From: Argentina anserina
Taxonomy: Eukaryota > Streptophyta > Magnoliopsida > Rosales > Rosaceae
Direction of reading: 5' to 3'
DNA: 64,000 nt
Assembly: GCF_933775445.1 (NCBI RefSeq)
Contig: NC_065878.1
Coordinates: forward strand, 23,386,395-23,450,394
Positions 24,301-46,430 of the stretch are shown in pieces. The notes under the pieces were generated by a model that saw only the letters and a program-made list of their open reading frames with translations, searched no databases and had not been told where the DNA came from. The translations under genes and the position numbers were made by a program. The stretch's first letter is position 1. Every line of letters starts with the position of its first letter.

Positions 24301-27300
24301 AAAACGACGCCCATGCACTCTTCTTATCTGGATCTTTATCACATCGATCAATATCAATATTCTTTTATCAAAGTCGATCTGGATATATACCATGTACGTA
24401 GCATGCGTGGTCTTTATCGATAGTTTTAATCTCATGCCATACAACAAACATCAATAGTTGTACGAAAAATCCAAAGTAATCCACAAATTAAACCTTAATT
24501 AAGTAATCCAAAGTTAACTTAACCTAGCTCCAAAGTACACCTCTGAACAATGGTTACATTCCAAAACTTACAGTCTGCGTGTGCCGAGTAGCAAAATGGG
24601 TAATATTTCGTTTTATCCAGATCGATATTCCGTACTTATACGTAGTTATCTAATACAGTACGTACGTCTGCATTCATATAGCTAGGGTTTACGTAAATTA
24701 TAAAAACTTGTAGGAACGAGTCCATATATAACTCCATATTCGTTACAGTTCTGTTAGGTGTGAGGCAAGTGAGGACAACAAAGTCCACTGTAGCTTGACT
24801 TGGAACAGTTAATTGCACCCAACAACTTCTTCTTTATACCAAACAAGAACAGATATCTGTATCCAGGTGACAACAGAATCCCACCTCGTGTTTCTGGTGT
24901 TGCTTTCTTAAAGAAAATAAACAACGAAAAAGGAAATATATGGCAGACAGAAAATTGTGAGTGACGAAGTGTCAATCTGTCAATCTGTCAATCAGTTAAA
25001 AGCAACGAGTCTTCCGAGTTGAAAGACTTGATTGTGTTTATATCATTTACCGGTGATCGTGGCAGATGAGATTTTCCCAGTTATCATCATCGATCTCGAT
25101 CACAATCAAACGCTACCTTTTGGTTGGGTCACCGTACTTCTCTGCCTTGTATATATAGATTGATACAAAGGAGTCCTTATAATCTTTGTTTACGAAAGGT
25201 GCCCTAACTTATTTTGAATTTTCAGCATATGGTCCTTGAAGGAAAGTGGGGGTGGGCACTACATCCATTACCCTACTCTCCCTATTGCACTCGGTGTCGT
25301 TGGGATGCATTATTGCTATGCCATGGTGATAAATGTCACTCCTAGTCCTTTGGCAATGTTCATGTTGCTTTTAATTGTTGATGAAGTAATTACCAAATAG
25401 CAATTCTATGCTTCTAAATTGGATTAGCTCTGGACCTCTGGTGGTGAGAGTAATGAGTAAACAAACACGATAAAGAGTGATCAAACAAAGGACTATAATT
25501 TTGGTGAGAATGAAAATATTAAAGGTCCGAACATTTTAATGAAAATTTCAGAGAAATATCGATTGTAGTAATATTTAAATGAAAATAATTTACATTTTTC
25601 ATGTATCTAGTGTATAAAATAATGTGCATTCATAAACTAAAATGGTAAAATCAATCCTAGCAAGGATGGTTGAGCACCTGTGGCATTTCCTTGGAGATTT
25701 AGGAGTCAATGACCTTATTACGTACGTGTTATTTTTCATTAAATGTGGTTGTCGCAGTAGGATGTCATTCTTTTAAAGTCATAGTTGTGTTTCCTAAGAT
25801 CATATTTGCAACTATATATCCTAGTTTGCTACAAGCAGCGGTGTGGTTTGTTTGATTCTTTCACTAACGTGATACATGATGTAATACCCTAACTATTCAT
25901 GGCGACCAGTCACCATGTTTTGGTGACTAACACATGGTCTTGTTCATTTTGTGAACGAGAAAGAGTCCTTCAAATTAAAATTGTATATTCCAAAAGAATT
26001 GTGAATTTCTAAACAATCTAAAATCTACTGAAACTCAATAAAACTCATATACTAATGTGTATTTGAATGAAACCAAATTTAAAACAACTCTTTAAAAGCT
26101 CAATTGAGTGTACTATCGTAGACTCTAAAATGAATTCACCACCTACGGTCAATAATGAAACCAATGGCGTGAGTGTATAGCACCAATTATTAGCCAAATA
26201 CACAATTGGAATAAATAGAAATACATTAAAATCTAAATAAATAGAAAAGTATATATTTGGAAACTTTTCTACTGATGGAATAGTCATCAAATCACAATCA
26301 ATCCTATTCGAGAAGTAAATCTGGATTTATAAGAATGAACAATTACCGTTGGCCGCGTATGCAATCCATTGGGAACCAAATCACACTCCATTAGCCGCAT
26401 ATTGGGTCATTAACTATGTGCGATTTCGTCATTCATATTTTCACCACTGCTGTTTTCACCAAAGTACCCTCCTATCATTTAACCCCTCAATTTCTTATTA
26501 AATTACTACACATTGCTACATAATTTAAACTGATAATTCCAATCATGGTACAAGCTTTAACTTACTAATATGTTGATATCATCTTGGTTACAATTACAAC
26601 TAAGTCAGTTTAATTATCACTAATCAATATGCCGCGTTAAATATATACTGAGATCTCGTACATACCACAAATCATATATTGAAAATTAGTTTAACCAGAA
26701 ATATCAGACCAACTAAGGAACTACCACCCATGACTTTTGCGGTAGTAACACAGGCTTTGGTGGTCTTATTGTGGCACGTACCAAGCCTAGATACTCATGA
26801 GTCATTAGTAAAAAGAATTAATAAGAAAACTTCTACACGAAGAACTCTAATTCTAGCCTACTAAAAGTTCCCAAGGGCAAACTGGACCATTCCAAAAAAG
26901 AACAAACCTCAAATTCAAATACCATAATTAAGCAGAATCAGAGAAGGACCCGAGTTAACCACGCTGTAATTACCAACAACTTATCTTCCATTCTGACTGC
27001 TCAGCTTCGGGGCTCGGGTAGAAACAAGAGGCGGCACCCTTAACAGAACCACCGTAACCTCACTCACACCAGAACTGCTAATCTATTTTCCAAAGGCCGG
27101 CCCCACCATGAGCGGCTGTCGCGTGCCGCATAGCCAACTGCATACTTGGCTTTTTTCAGAATTTATGAGTTGTCACTTGTCATACTCACACTCTTACGTA
27201 AGTAAATTTTATAGATCATTTCTTATTTATCCATTTTGTACTTATCTGTATTAATTCATATTTAAATAATATTTAATTAATTAAATAAATATCATAAAAT

Positions 27301-27440
27301 AAAATAATTAGATATAAATTAAATAAATAAATAATGATCGATAAATTTATTTCGTACTCCGAACAAAATTACTCGGTGAAAAAATTCATTTTGTTTTTCT
27401 GTGGGTCCCTGCCCCGACTTCTCCGCTTTTCTCTCTCTAC
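18305..27440. other. Nine-kb gene-poor intergenic region
   Basis: AT-rich and unusually long for this window. I see short ORFs without recognisable homology, a GC-richer island at 19480-19830, a small tandem duplication at 22247-22402, a repeated 'gcaccatg.c.gatactgaaa.attact' phrase near 21936 and 22042, and a (TCAATCTG)-type run near 24973-24995. No gene, RNA gene or intact mobile element is supported. Confidence 0.45.
22247..22402. repeat. Imperfect ~85-bp tandem duplication
   Basis: Two adjacent copies start at about 22247 and 22337. Both run 'aacggt.atc.aac.atgtaatatg', then an AT-rich stretch, then 'tagctttacggggat.agag'. No coding content. Confidence 0.65.
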
Positions 27441-27493
27441 AAAATGCACACGCTCACTGTTTCTCTCTCTAAAACCTGCTTCGCCTCTCTCTC

Positions 27494-27500
27494 TATATAA
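27494..27500 (+). promoter_or_regulatory. TATA box of GLT1
   Basis: TATATAA sits in a CT-repeat-rich core promoter ('ctctctctctatataac'). A start near 27525-27530 would give a leader of about 320 nt that contains no ATG before the GLT1 start codon at 27846. Confidence 0.6.
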
Positions 27501-27845
27501 CAGAGCTCTCTGCTTCAGACTCGGAGAATCCCACACTCTCTCAATTTTTCCTCTCGTTTTTCTTCTTCTTCTAAAGCTATAGGAAAACCCTGGCCAAAAT
27601 TGTCACCTTAGAATTCTCCGAGTCCGTTTTCTCAAACCGAACGGCGTCGTTTTAGATCTCACCGGAGAGTGTGTCTCAGCCGCTCTCTCTCTGATTCGGA
27701 TCTACAAATACAAGTCCGTGTTAATCTCCTGAAAAACCTCAAGATTAGGAGTCTAAATCCGTGTTTAACAACGCATTTGAATACAAAACAAATATCATCT
27801 AGTATTTACTAATCTGAAAAAATCCTGATTCTGATTTTGTGAATA

Positions 27846-37219
<9,374 letters not shown>

Positions 37220-37990
37220 ATGACTCAGATGATCTGGTAAATCATGATTCTAAATTAGAGAACCAAGGCACAGCAACACAGATGGCCTCTTTTTCATTTT
37301 GTAGCATGACAGACGGACGTGATTTTTCAAATGTGGTGGTTTCATGGACTATCCACTCGGTGATGCTTTTCCCCTGTGATGGAGCTGAGACTTGAGGGAT
37401 CGAAGCAGCATCAAGTGGCTGTTCATTTTGGGGCGACGACTAGAAAGCCTAACGAAGTGGGGTTTCCTCATTTCGCCGGAGCTGGGTATTATAGGTCTTA
37501 GGATATTTCTTGTCTATAGTTTGTACCCGATTCTATTGCGTGGTTTGTTCTTAGAGGAATAATGTACAGTTTTGGTTCTTCATCAGTGATTTGGATCCAA
37601 TGAAAGCATACATTGGCAATTATTATGTCGTTTTCCATAAGCTACCTACTTATGTGTTGCCAAGATGTCCACAATTTCAATGGAAGCGGAAACTAAACTT
37701 ATATATGCAGAAACTGGTACATAATCATAAAATTAGAGCCATGCATGAAGATTAACATGTAGACCAGTTATTGTACGTACCGCGGCCCTTTTCAGTTTCC
37801 AAAGTATAAATCTATAGAACAGACTAATATCATTCACATTCTCAGCCTTCCAGGTTCTTCATACATAGATCATCATCAAATGCGTCCACCCAACTGCACG
37901 AAAGAAAAAAGAAAAGTGATTCAAGGGGGAAATGCAGCTTGGTTAGATCTTTGATATTTCAAAACTTGCTGCATGTTAAGCAATGCAACA
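37220..37990 (+). other. GLT1 3' UTR and convergent spacer
   Basis: Non-coding. The GLT1 3' UTR probably ends around 37600 ('aatgaaag' near 37600 may serve for polyadenylation). The rest separates it from the small minus-strand gene. No other feature seen. Confidence 0.4.
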
Positions 37991-38739
37991 TTAGGCTCCG
38001 CTCACTATTATGGTATCTATCTCTCTGGCCGTGATTGGTGTGGGTTTCGGCTGAAGAGAGGCCTTCCCTCCTTCGCCCTGGTTCTTTGGTGGTGTTGGAA
38101 CATCACACCCTAAGCGAGTTGATGTCGCATCTTGAGTCTGTGCAGTAGAAGCTACACAGGACAGGAATTAGGTAGAGAACACATGAAGTATTATTAAGTA
38201 CACAAAACAAAGTAGCAAAGATAAGTAGATCTCTGCAATGTGTAGCAAACTTCATCGTATGATTTGTAATTTTGTATCATACCATGCCATGCTTACTTTG
38301 CTATTACTTTAAGCTCCAAAATATCGAAAGGATTGCATGTCAAACTTCTCAGTTCTCATCACACAAAGTTATGGCTGTTACGCAAAGAGTATGAAGCTCA
38401 GAGTTTCAGTTGAGCTCTGGCTTTGTATATATCATCATAGACTAAGATCCACAATGCATCAACATATAAACCCGAAATTCTTAGCCATTATCATCCCCAC
38501 AAATTCATTCAAAAGAAGATTGGGAAGACCTGTCACACTGAAACAACTAAGCAAAGAAACTGATACATGTTCATACTCTGTTTTGCTTGATTACCAAAAT
38601 CAATAATATACAATAATATACCAAGATAGCAAAAAATGGATTGTAAAGGCTTAGTTATACCGGAGGTTGAAGATTTTGGGTGTCTCTGTGGGAATTGAAT
38701 CCTGGGAATCCTCTTCAGAAAATGAGCTCCTCCTCCCAT
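37991..38739 (-). CDS. Small mitochondrial protein, probably KGD4/MRPS36 family
   Basis: Two exons on the minus strand, 38661-38739 and 37991-38151 (donor CCG|GTATAAC, acceptor TGTGTAG), give 79 aa. The N-terminus is [19 protein letters not shown]; the middle is Pro/Gln/Thr-rich and low complexity; the end is [15 protein letters not shown] short P-x-I-x-FP-x-R motif near the N-terminus and an acidic E-I/M-x-x-I-x-x-G-G-like tail are the pattern I recall for KGD4/MRPS36, the adaptor that attaches the E3 subunit to the 2-oxoglutarate dehydrogenase complex. The assignment rests on short motifs and could be wrong; the exon structure is more certain than the name. It is transcribed head-to-head with SDHAF4, 195 bp away. 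Confidence 0.6.
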
Positions 38740-38934
38740 CTTTTCTCTACCCTCCACACAGTTAGCTATCCACACAATATAATAACTACATATTTCTCAT
38801 TTGCTTTGGTTAGTGCTTTTGGGCTTATGGACCCCTTGGAATCAATACCCATTAGGCCCAATTCAATTTCCCACATAACCACCACGCGGCTTCGTTATTT
38901 TAGAACACGAACTCCAAGAGAGAGAGAGAGAAAA
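38740..38934. promoter_or_regulatory. Shared 195-bp divergent promoter with site II motifs
   Basis: This interval separates two start codons on opposite strands. It contains TGGGCT at 38820-38825 and TGGGCC (minus strand, GGCCCA at 38855-38860). Both fit site II (TGGGCY), the TCP-bound element common in plant promoters of nuclear genes for mitochondrial respiratory proteins. A (GA)n run, 38918-38930, sits just before the SDHAF4 start. Confidence 0.65.
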
Positions 38935-39258
38935 ATGTCGATGAAACTCTGCCGTGTATTTTCAACAACGGCCGTGACGAAATCCGAGCCTCTGACTCGC
39001 TTGGCTGTCAACTCAGTGAGTCGCTTCTTGTCCTCCTCGGCTGGTGAATCTCAACCGGGGCGGGTAAACGCGGAGGTGAAGCATGCCGGAAAAGCGGAAG
39101 TGAATGATGAAAAGAGTGAAGAGCGAGCTGAGGACGGTGAAGACGATGGAGACGAGCTGGATTTGAATAAAGAGACGGGTGAGATCGGCGGGCCGAAAGG
39201 GCCGGAGCCGACCAGGTTCGGCGATTGGGAAAAGAATGGTCGGTGCTCTGATTTTTAG
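38935..39258 (+). CDS. SDHAF4: Succinate dehydrogenase assembly factor 4 (SDHAF4)
   Basis: Intronless, 107 aa. An Arg/Ser/Thr-rich N-terminus ([20 protein letters not shown], to about residue 40) looks like a mitochondrial presequence. An acidic Glu/Asp/Lys-rich middle follows, then the DUF1674/SDHAF4 signature at the C-terminus: [20 protein letters not shown], then [15 protein letters not shown]4 binds flavinylated SDH1 and promotes its joining with SDH2 in complex II. The start is the first ATG after a GA-rich leader; the preceding in-frame ORF is open further upstream but unlike the family. Confidence 0.92.
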   Translation: MSMKLCRVFSTTAVTKSEPLTRLAVNSVSRFLSSSAGESQPGRVNAEVKHAGKAEVNDEKSEERAEDGEDDGDELDLNKETGEIGGPKGPEPTRFGDWEKNGRCSDF

Positions 39259-41650
39259 GGTTCTGTTTTGCTCTCCAGAAGAATGAATCGTAATGACCCT
39301 GTTTTAGATTAAGGTACGAAACTTTTCTGTGTGATTTTAGTTGTGGTTTTTTGGTTGCAAGTTTGAATCTTTTTGTCAGTAAAAATAAATTGGTGATGGG
39401 CTATTGCTGCAAACCAGAGTAGAAATGCCAATTTATGTGATCATAGTCATCATACTGTTGGGATTTGGTGTGAATCTGATTGTGAAAGTGAAGCATATGA
39501 AATTGTATGAAGGTGATTATCACACTTTGGATGTTAACATGTAACTTGTGTGTCTTGTAAAATCAATGTGATAGTTGTCGTTCTCTATGTGGATGTGACA
39601 CCGATCAATTAGTATTATCAGACTTTTAGATGAATGAAAAGATGAAAAGATGGAGGAATCAATCCATATGATACAAGTTTAAAGATATTGGAAGTAACTA
39701 AATGTTTGTTGTTGATTTTCAGATTGTGGGTTAGGTATTAGGTATGTAATGGTGAGACTGTTTATTCGATCCGTTTCAATATTCGTGAACGGCCAATACA
39801 AGCTAAAAGTAAACATACATGTATGAAATCTTAATGTTTGAGGCTGAGATAAGTCGGTGTGACATTTTGTACGATTTAGTCGAATAAACCATATTGGAGT
39901 TGTTTTAGAGACTATTTATTTAGACTTCAAAATAAAAAGTATGAGCTACCATGTTCTTGTAGAAGCACTAGTACATGAATCCATGTAATGAAGTGTTGAC
40001 AATGTGATGAATCCTACTCTTAATATTGATACAAATCATTTTAGCCATCGTTATTCAACATTTTTTGCCACAGCAGCTCATTGCTGCAATAGACATAACA
40101 GACATAACAGATATGACGAAGATCGTTACCTAATAAATCGTATTCCCGTAAAGACTAAAAACTGTCGCCGAGTAGGAATTCGTCATGGAAAAGCATATTC
40201 ACAAAACACTACTATTCGTCTTCTTTTGTATTTCCAAAAAGATGGCCAAAGTTCAACTTAAGCTTGAGCTTAGACCTCTTGTAATCAAAAGCTGTAGTCA
40301 TAGATATGCGTGGATATTGTAAGAAGACTCCCCCTTTACAAGTCGTGCGAGTCAATTTTCAAATTATGAGATATAGCCTGCAGCGGCCAATATATCCCGG
40401 ATATATATATATATATATATACACTTTTTTGTTGCGGAGGTCCGCACCAATAGTTTTAGTGTTGATTTCTATTTTTACACTATTTTTTATCGAAATTTCT
40501 CATCTTCACCGTCTAGTATTTAGATAGTATTGTGTAGATCATCTATGCAAAATTTCAGTAAATTTGGTAATCGCTAAGGCCCTCAAAATTGCGTTTTTCT
40601 GTTAAAAACATGAACGGTTCATGTTTGACATAATTTCAGTCCGTTCATTTGTTTTTCGATTTTAAGGGCCATAATAATCATTTGGCTGAAATTTTACAAA
40701 GATGATTTACACAATATTGTCTAGATATCAGACGGTGGAGATGATAAAAGTGGTACAAAAATCCACATCAAAACTATTAGTGCAGACGTCCGCAGCCAAC
40801 AAACCCCCTTTATATATGTATATAATATCAATTATTTTCAATTCAACAGAATACATGTCGAGTTAAAATGTGTATAACTATAGGCCTATATCGGCCATTA
40901 TATATCTGACTAGAACAATAATTCAATCTTCATATTATTCCATTTCAGCTCAAATCACAATCGGGCATATATAAACAACAATATATTGCTTTCCACATGA
41001 ATTGGCAGCTTCAAAGTAGTTTGAACATGTCTTACTAAGCATAAGCTGGCCGGAGTGTGCTACATGCTCAAAATGCACACGCAAAAGACCCCAAATAAAC
41101 GGCAGTTCTACGTACCATGCCGATTGTCTTCGTTGTATGTAACAAGGCGTCCACACGATTACGAGTCCCCTTCTGTTTGAGCCTCTTTGATAGTTGGCTA
41201 CTTTATAATCTCAGCCTCTCAGGCTTGGTTTCATTCTGCTTTAATTTTCCTGATCGTATTATATTGAAAGTCCGCATAACAGATAACGTGACATCACTAG
41301 ATCTTTTGATCTGTAGTCCATAATAATATACTTCGGTTCAAACTTCATAATCGGAGGTTCGACTAGGTCGATTCAGTAGAAGATACAACTTGCACTTTTA
41401 AAGTTTCAACTGGTCTGACCTTGTCGTGCTAGCTAATAGCTGCAGGTAAGAACTGTCCATAATTTTCACACACAGAAAAGGTGACCAGAATGCATGCTTA
41501 CCCTAAAATTAGAGGACTTCCCATGCCATCATGACATTCATAATAGAGCATACAGTTTTTACTTTTTAGTCTATAAAACGTATAAAAGAATTAAGAGTAG
41601 TGAAGACTAAAGACTAGGCTTTTATTTTACAAAAGTCAAAAATGATATTG
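39259..41650. other. Intergenic region with fold-back element
   Basis: AT-rich and non-coding. It contains a (TA)n tract at 40401-40421 and, directly after it, the fold-back at 40431-40800. No further gene is seen. Confidence 0.45.
40431..40800. repeat. Fold-back (MITE-like) element with ~150-bp inverted arms
   Basis: The left arm starts 'gttgcggaggtccgcacc' and continues 'aatagtttta'. The reverse complement of the right arm starts 'gttggctgcggacgtc' and continues 'aatagttttga'. The arms stay collinear through 'caccgtct', 'tattgtgta.atcat' and 'aaaatttcag' and meet near 40615. I could not find a convincing TSD. There is no coding capacity; the transcript would form a long hairpin. Confidence 0.8.
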
Positions 41651-41652
41651 GA

Positions 41653-41660
41653 TATATAAA
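41653..41660 (+). promoter_or_regulatory. TATA box of the ATL21-like gene
   Basis: TATATAAA lies about 50 bp upstream of the start codon at 41711, implying a very short 5' leader of roughly 25 nt. Confidence 0.45.
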
Positions 41661-41710
41661 ATCTAGTATCTAGCAATTGATTGCTATCCATTACTTCTCC
41701 CTTTCAGAAA

Positions 41711-44179
41711 ATGAATACTCTCAGACCCATCATCATCTCCTTCCTTATCTTCTTCTCATTCTCATGCCTTGCAGTGAGTAGTACCCTAGAGACTTGCACA
41801 AAAGCCGTTTGCCAAATCGGCGAGGCTGAGATCCGTTTTCCGTTTAGGATAGATAAACGCCAGCCGCAGACTTGTGGCTTTCCCGGTTTTGATCTGACCT
41901 GTGACAACACATCTCAAACACTTCTTAATCTTCCTTCTGGAGACTTCACCGTCCAGGGCATAGACTATGCCGAGCAAGAGATATGGCTCAACGATCCAAA
42001 CAACTGCCTCCCTAAACGGCTCCTCTCTCTGAACCTCACAAGCTCTCCGTTCCTTCCTGGGTTTACTGAAGACTTCACCTTTTTGAACTGCTCGCAGGAC
42101 TTTTTGAAGTACAAACTAAACCCTATTGCTTGCATGAGTAGTCTTAACTACACAGTTTTTGCTACCAATTCTGAGACGGTTATAAGGTACTTGTCGACGT
42201 GCGATAAGATCGGAACTTTTCCTGTTCCGGTTGAGTGGTCGTTTCACCAGGTGGTTGTGTCGTCGGACCTCGACAATCATCTCCGGCTAAAGTGGGACCG
42301 GCCGGGGTGCGGCAGCTGCGAGGAGCGGGGTGGAAAGTGTGGCTACAAGACCAATACTACTAGAGTTATTTGCTCCAGGCTTTCTCAACGAGGTAATAAT
42401 TATTACTACTACATTTTTTCTACTGTCAACACTACACCAAGTCACCAACTATTACATACTGTATTAGGCGTAAGTAAATGAGGAGAAATGTTACTTATGA
42501 GTTATGACTTTTACACTGTTATGACTACACTCTAAGATTTTGTTTGTCTCTCATATATGCATGTGTAGGATTAAAATTTCTTTCACCTCAACTGTTTTAA
42601 GTGAATCATATAGGAAACCTCACATACGGAGATGTCAGATCATTACGAAACTAGTAAAAGAGAATCATTTAGGGAGTCTCAGTTAGGGAGAGGGACCAAC
42701 TGAAGAACAGTCTCATTCTTTGAAGGGGTTTTGCATTTCTTGCATTGGTTGAATGTAAATTAACAATGATGAACAAGTTTGAAAGAATGCTACAATATGA
42801 CGGTGCTGCTTATCTAAGCGTTGACTTTCCAACCAGCACTTTGCCGTGTTCAACAAGCTTGTTTTACTAAACCTCAATTGTGATTTGCAAATTGTTGGAG
42901 ATAGTTAAGCGTAGACCAAATTATATGGTATTTATATTGAATTTCTATGTGCCAAATTAAGTTGAGTTTGGAACCATCAGACAGCTCACAAGTGCGCTCG
43001 ATCAGCGCCATTTTTTTCATAGTTGCAATTATATTTGAGGATTTTGAGCTTTCGGCTTCGTTGACTATGATACAGTAGTTAAGCCAATTTGGTCAACAAC
43101 CCCACATAGGTATGACGTTTAAACTCGAGTTCCGCAGCTATTAATAGCATGAGGGATACTTCTTCTGAATTCTAACTACGTATTACAAATCCAGATCGTA
43201 TATGATTTCATGCTCATGCAACGCATGGGAGTTTTTATAGCCGGACTTCTCTTTTTCGTTCACAATGTTTTGATTAGACATTAGATTAATAGTGGATAAT
43301 TAAGTTTAAGCATATCCAGATGATCCGGTCCAAGTTTGGGTTTTGCGATTGTGATGTTTGAATGAAACAATTTAGCGTTGACATAATGTATGCATAATGC
43401 TTTTTTTTTTATAGAAAACTATGCATAATGCATTTGATGTAAAACAACACAAGATACTTTTACATTACGTCGAATTGTGGATCATGGTTGAGTACTTCTG
43501 GAGTATCCTTCAATTTTCTTTTTAGGTCATGCCGCTTTTAATTTCATTTATCAAGTCTTCTACTTCTTGTTGTTGTTGTTTTCTTGCTGATGCTTACATA
43601 TTCTAAACTATTTGATCTGTGTCACTTTAATCTCTACGTAGTTTCTTGCCTTGCCGATTCTCTAAGTTTTCTTTGACGTTATTTCGTGTTCATTTCCCCA
43701 TCTAATACGTCACATAGTTCACATTTCATTAACATTTCAAGTTGTTCACTAATATGATATTCTGAATTATTATTTCAGGAATCCCAAGGGGGGCTCGCTA
43801 TGCTATTACAGTGGGCGTTGGAGTGCCGGCAATTTTGTGCCTTCTAGGGCTACTCTGTTGCATGTGTGGCAGGATCAAGACTTTGACAATTAGACGCACA
43901 TCACTTCCGGAATTTAATTCAATTGTAGCTCCACAACCCGCAATTGTTAAGGGCCTCGATGTGGCAACACTTGATGCCTACCCAAAAATAGTCCTCGGTG
44001 AAAGCCGGCGTCTACCGAAGCCCGACGATCACACTTGCTCGATATGCTTATCCGATTACCGGCCGAAGGAGACGCTGAAGACCATACCGGAGTGCAACCA
44101 TAGCTTTCATGCTAACTGCATCGATGAATGGCTTAAATTGAATGCTACTTGCCCTATTTGTAGAAAATCTCCAAAATGA
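41711..44179 (+). CDS. ATL21-like RING-H2 finger protein with GUB_WAK ectodomain
   Basis: Two exons, 41711-42392 and 43779-44179, with a 1386-bp intron, give 360 aa. The first ATG is used; upstream in-frame codons lack ATG. Residues 1-24 are a signal peptide ([20 protein letters not shown]). A cysteine-rich galacturonan-binding-type GUB_WAK ectodomain follows ([12 protein letters not shown] early, several N-x-S/T sites), then a WAK-associated Cys cluster near [15 protein letters not shown] transmembrane helix spans about 237-258. The cytosolic RING-H2 domain (about 314-356) has C-x2-[14 protein letters not shown] and CPICR, all ligands present. Such proteins are plasma-membrane E3 ubiquitin ligases of the ATL21A/B group. 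The wall-ligand idea is inference from the WAK-like ectodomain. Confidence 0.92.
42393..43778 (+). other. Large intron of the ATL21-like gene
   Basis: CGAG|GTAATAAT donor, TATTTCAG acceptor. AT-rich, with no coding potential or recognised repeat. Confidence 0.7.
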
Positions 44180-45960
44180 CTCGTGACACATTAGCAATGT
44201 TAGCATTTACTTTACCTCCCTCAAAATTGTGCATACTTATTCTTAGAAGGATTCAATGATTCATCATCTCCGTCGAATCAAATGGGACAATTAATTTGAT
44301 CATTTTTTGGGCCTCACCCTTTTCTTGGGCCTGACACTGGTAAATGAAAGATATTTTGAAAATATAAATTGCTCAATCATACATCAGGCGACACATGGTT
44401 GATCAAGAATAAATCACAATTTGGTGAAGGGAAATTGTCATAGAAACCCAGCAGCAATTCATTTGTCGACACATGGTTGATCTAGAATAAATCAAATTAT
44501 GACAGATGAGATCTCTTTCACTAAGAATTATGACAATGTATTGGATGGTGATATATTGAAAAGGACCCCATACCTATTCCATCATAACAATAGTCCCTTT
44601 TTCTGGTGCATACCTATTTGCATTTTAGCTAGTTCATGCCACTTTCATTCCCGGCTGATTAAACAAACTCATGAGTCATGAACGACTATACCTGGCTACA
44701 GTGGCGGACCTCGAATTCCAACAACAGGTGGACTTAAATTTTGTAACGAAAAAATTTGCAACGGTACAAAATAACTTTATTAATTGAAACAAAACAAGAT
44801 AAAACTAATCAAAATACTTATGTAAGAGTTAATACCTCAAATACAAGAATTAACTCTACAATTCGATAAATCTTAAATCTTCTACTAGAGCATGTTACAC
44901 ACGCCGCTATATATACATAAATAAACCAATGAATAACTTACCATAGATATTATCATATCTTAAGTCCTTAACTCCAATGTTTAAAGTTGAAATTTAATTA
45001 ATTACATTATAATTGAGTTTACAAATTGAAAAAAACTCAATATAACGAACAACAAGAGAGAGAGAAAGCGAAATTGAGGCCGAGAGAAATAGTGATAAGT
45101 TCGCTAGTCCGCCATTACTATAGACACCATTGTGATCGACCAAAGAAAAAGATGACTCTTTTTTTTGTCAATTACGTAAGATCATTTGTTACTAATGTAT
45201 AAATAAGAACTCTAAAAACCCTACTATACATATATATAATATAGTAGAAGATAAAGTCCATCTTATCATACACCTAGGTCCGCCCCGACTAAAGACTAAT
45301 TGTATTTAGCTATCCATATAAATTCTTGTGCATTTAGGCAATGACGAAAATTGCTCTTCCAGATGTCCTATTGACCCATGCATTGCCTTTTGTAAACCTT
45401 GCGAATTTTAACCAACTCGGTGGCAAATCCAATAAGAGAAAATGGAAAAAATAAATAATACTACGAGTATCTCTAATAGTTTTGATATTTTGGATAAATT
45501 TTTTTTTTAGAGAATATTAGATTTTTTTCACTTCAACAGGTTATGCATATCATTCTCTAAAATAGAGAAAATGATAAAAGAGAAATTCTCTAATTTGTAA
45601 CAATCTGCAAAATTTTGCATAAGTAACTTTCTCCAATAATTTAAGATTTAATATCAACCAATTAAAATAATAAAAAATTTGAATAATTTATTTCAAAATA
45701 GTAAATTAAATATATTAAATAATTTATGGTTATATAAGTATGATTATATAATATTTTATTCAATTATAATAAATACCAAAATATATAAAATGTAAAAACG
45801 GTTGGAGAATATAAATTTTTTAGAAATTTTAACAATTTTTTCTCCATTTTAGATAATTTAAAAAAAGTTGTTCGATATGATATAATATTCGAAAATGGAA
45901 AAAATACTACTAAAACCCGACACGATAATGGAAATGGACACAAAGTACGAGGTCCAACTA
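44180..45960. other. Intergenic, very AT-rich
   Basis: No gene seen. 45480-45870 is extremely AT-rich, with repeated 'tagaga/tctcta' words that may be an old DNA-element remnant, but I could not define ends. Confidence 0.4.
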
Positions 45961-45963
45961 CAT

Positions 45964-46180
45964 ACGTGTCCTTCTTTCGATCACAAGTTAACATTCCGTC
46001 AAGCCGAAACCCTTGAAAAATCAATAAATCACGACGTGTCTCACTACCTCACTTCCCGCCACGTAACTAGATTCCGGCGAGATCACCAGGCCCACCTGCA
46101 CAAAATCTCCCGCCACTCCAAATCACTAGCCCAGCGTTAGTGCTACACGCGTCTGGGGACTCATCTGAGCCGCCCACGTC
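45964..46180 (+). promoter_or_regulatory. ACGT-core (ABRE-like) cluster upstream of PP2C
   Basis: Two ACGTGTC motifs (45964-45970 and 46034-46040), plus CCACGT near 46059-46064 and CCCACGTC at 46173-46180, lie about 250-470 bp upstream of the PP2C start. ACGTGTC is a known ABA-responsive core bound by ABF/AREB bZIP factors. Clade A PP2C genes are typically ABA-induced, so the cluster fits, but function is inferred. Confidence 0.6.
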
Positions 46181-46430
46181 CCTCTCGAAAAAGCAATCAT
46201 TGGTCCCACACTCCGGCGTTTTGGCACGCATCCAACGGCCCGCTATATTTGGACGGCTCTGATTTGATTCTTCCTTGCACGCTTTTGTTGCTAACTTGCT
46301 TTAGTTCGGTCTGTGTTCAACAATTTCTGTGTGTTTGTCGCTCAGATATTTTCATGCACATTCAAAAACAGGTCGGAGTAATTGTCTCCGTTTTGGTTTC
46401 AGTATTTTCTGGAGGATTTTTCTCCGGCAA

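Noticed and set aside
45895..46140. 81-codon plus-strand frame upstream of PP2C
   Set aside because: Overlaps the ACGT-motif promoter region, with no homology and no ribosome or splice context.
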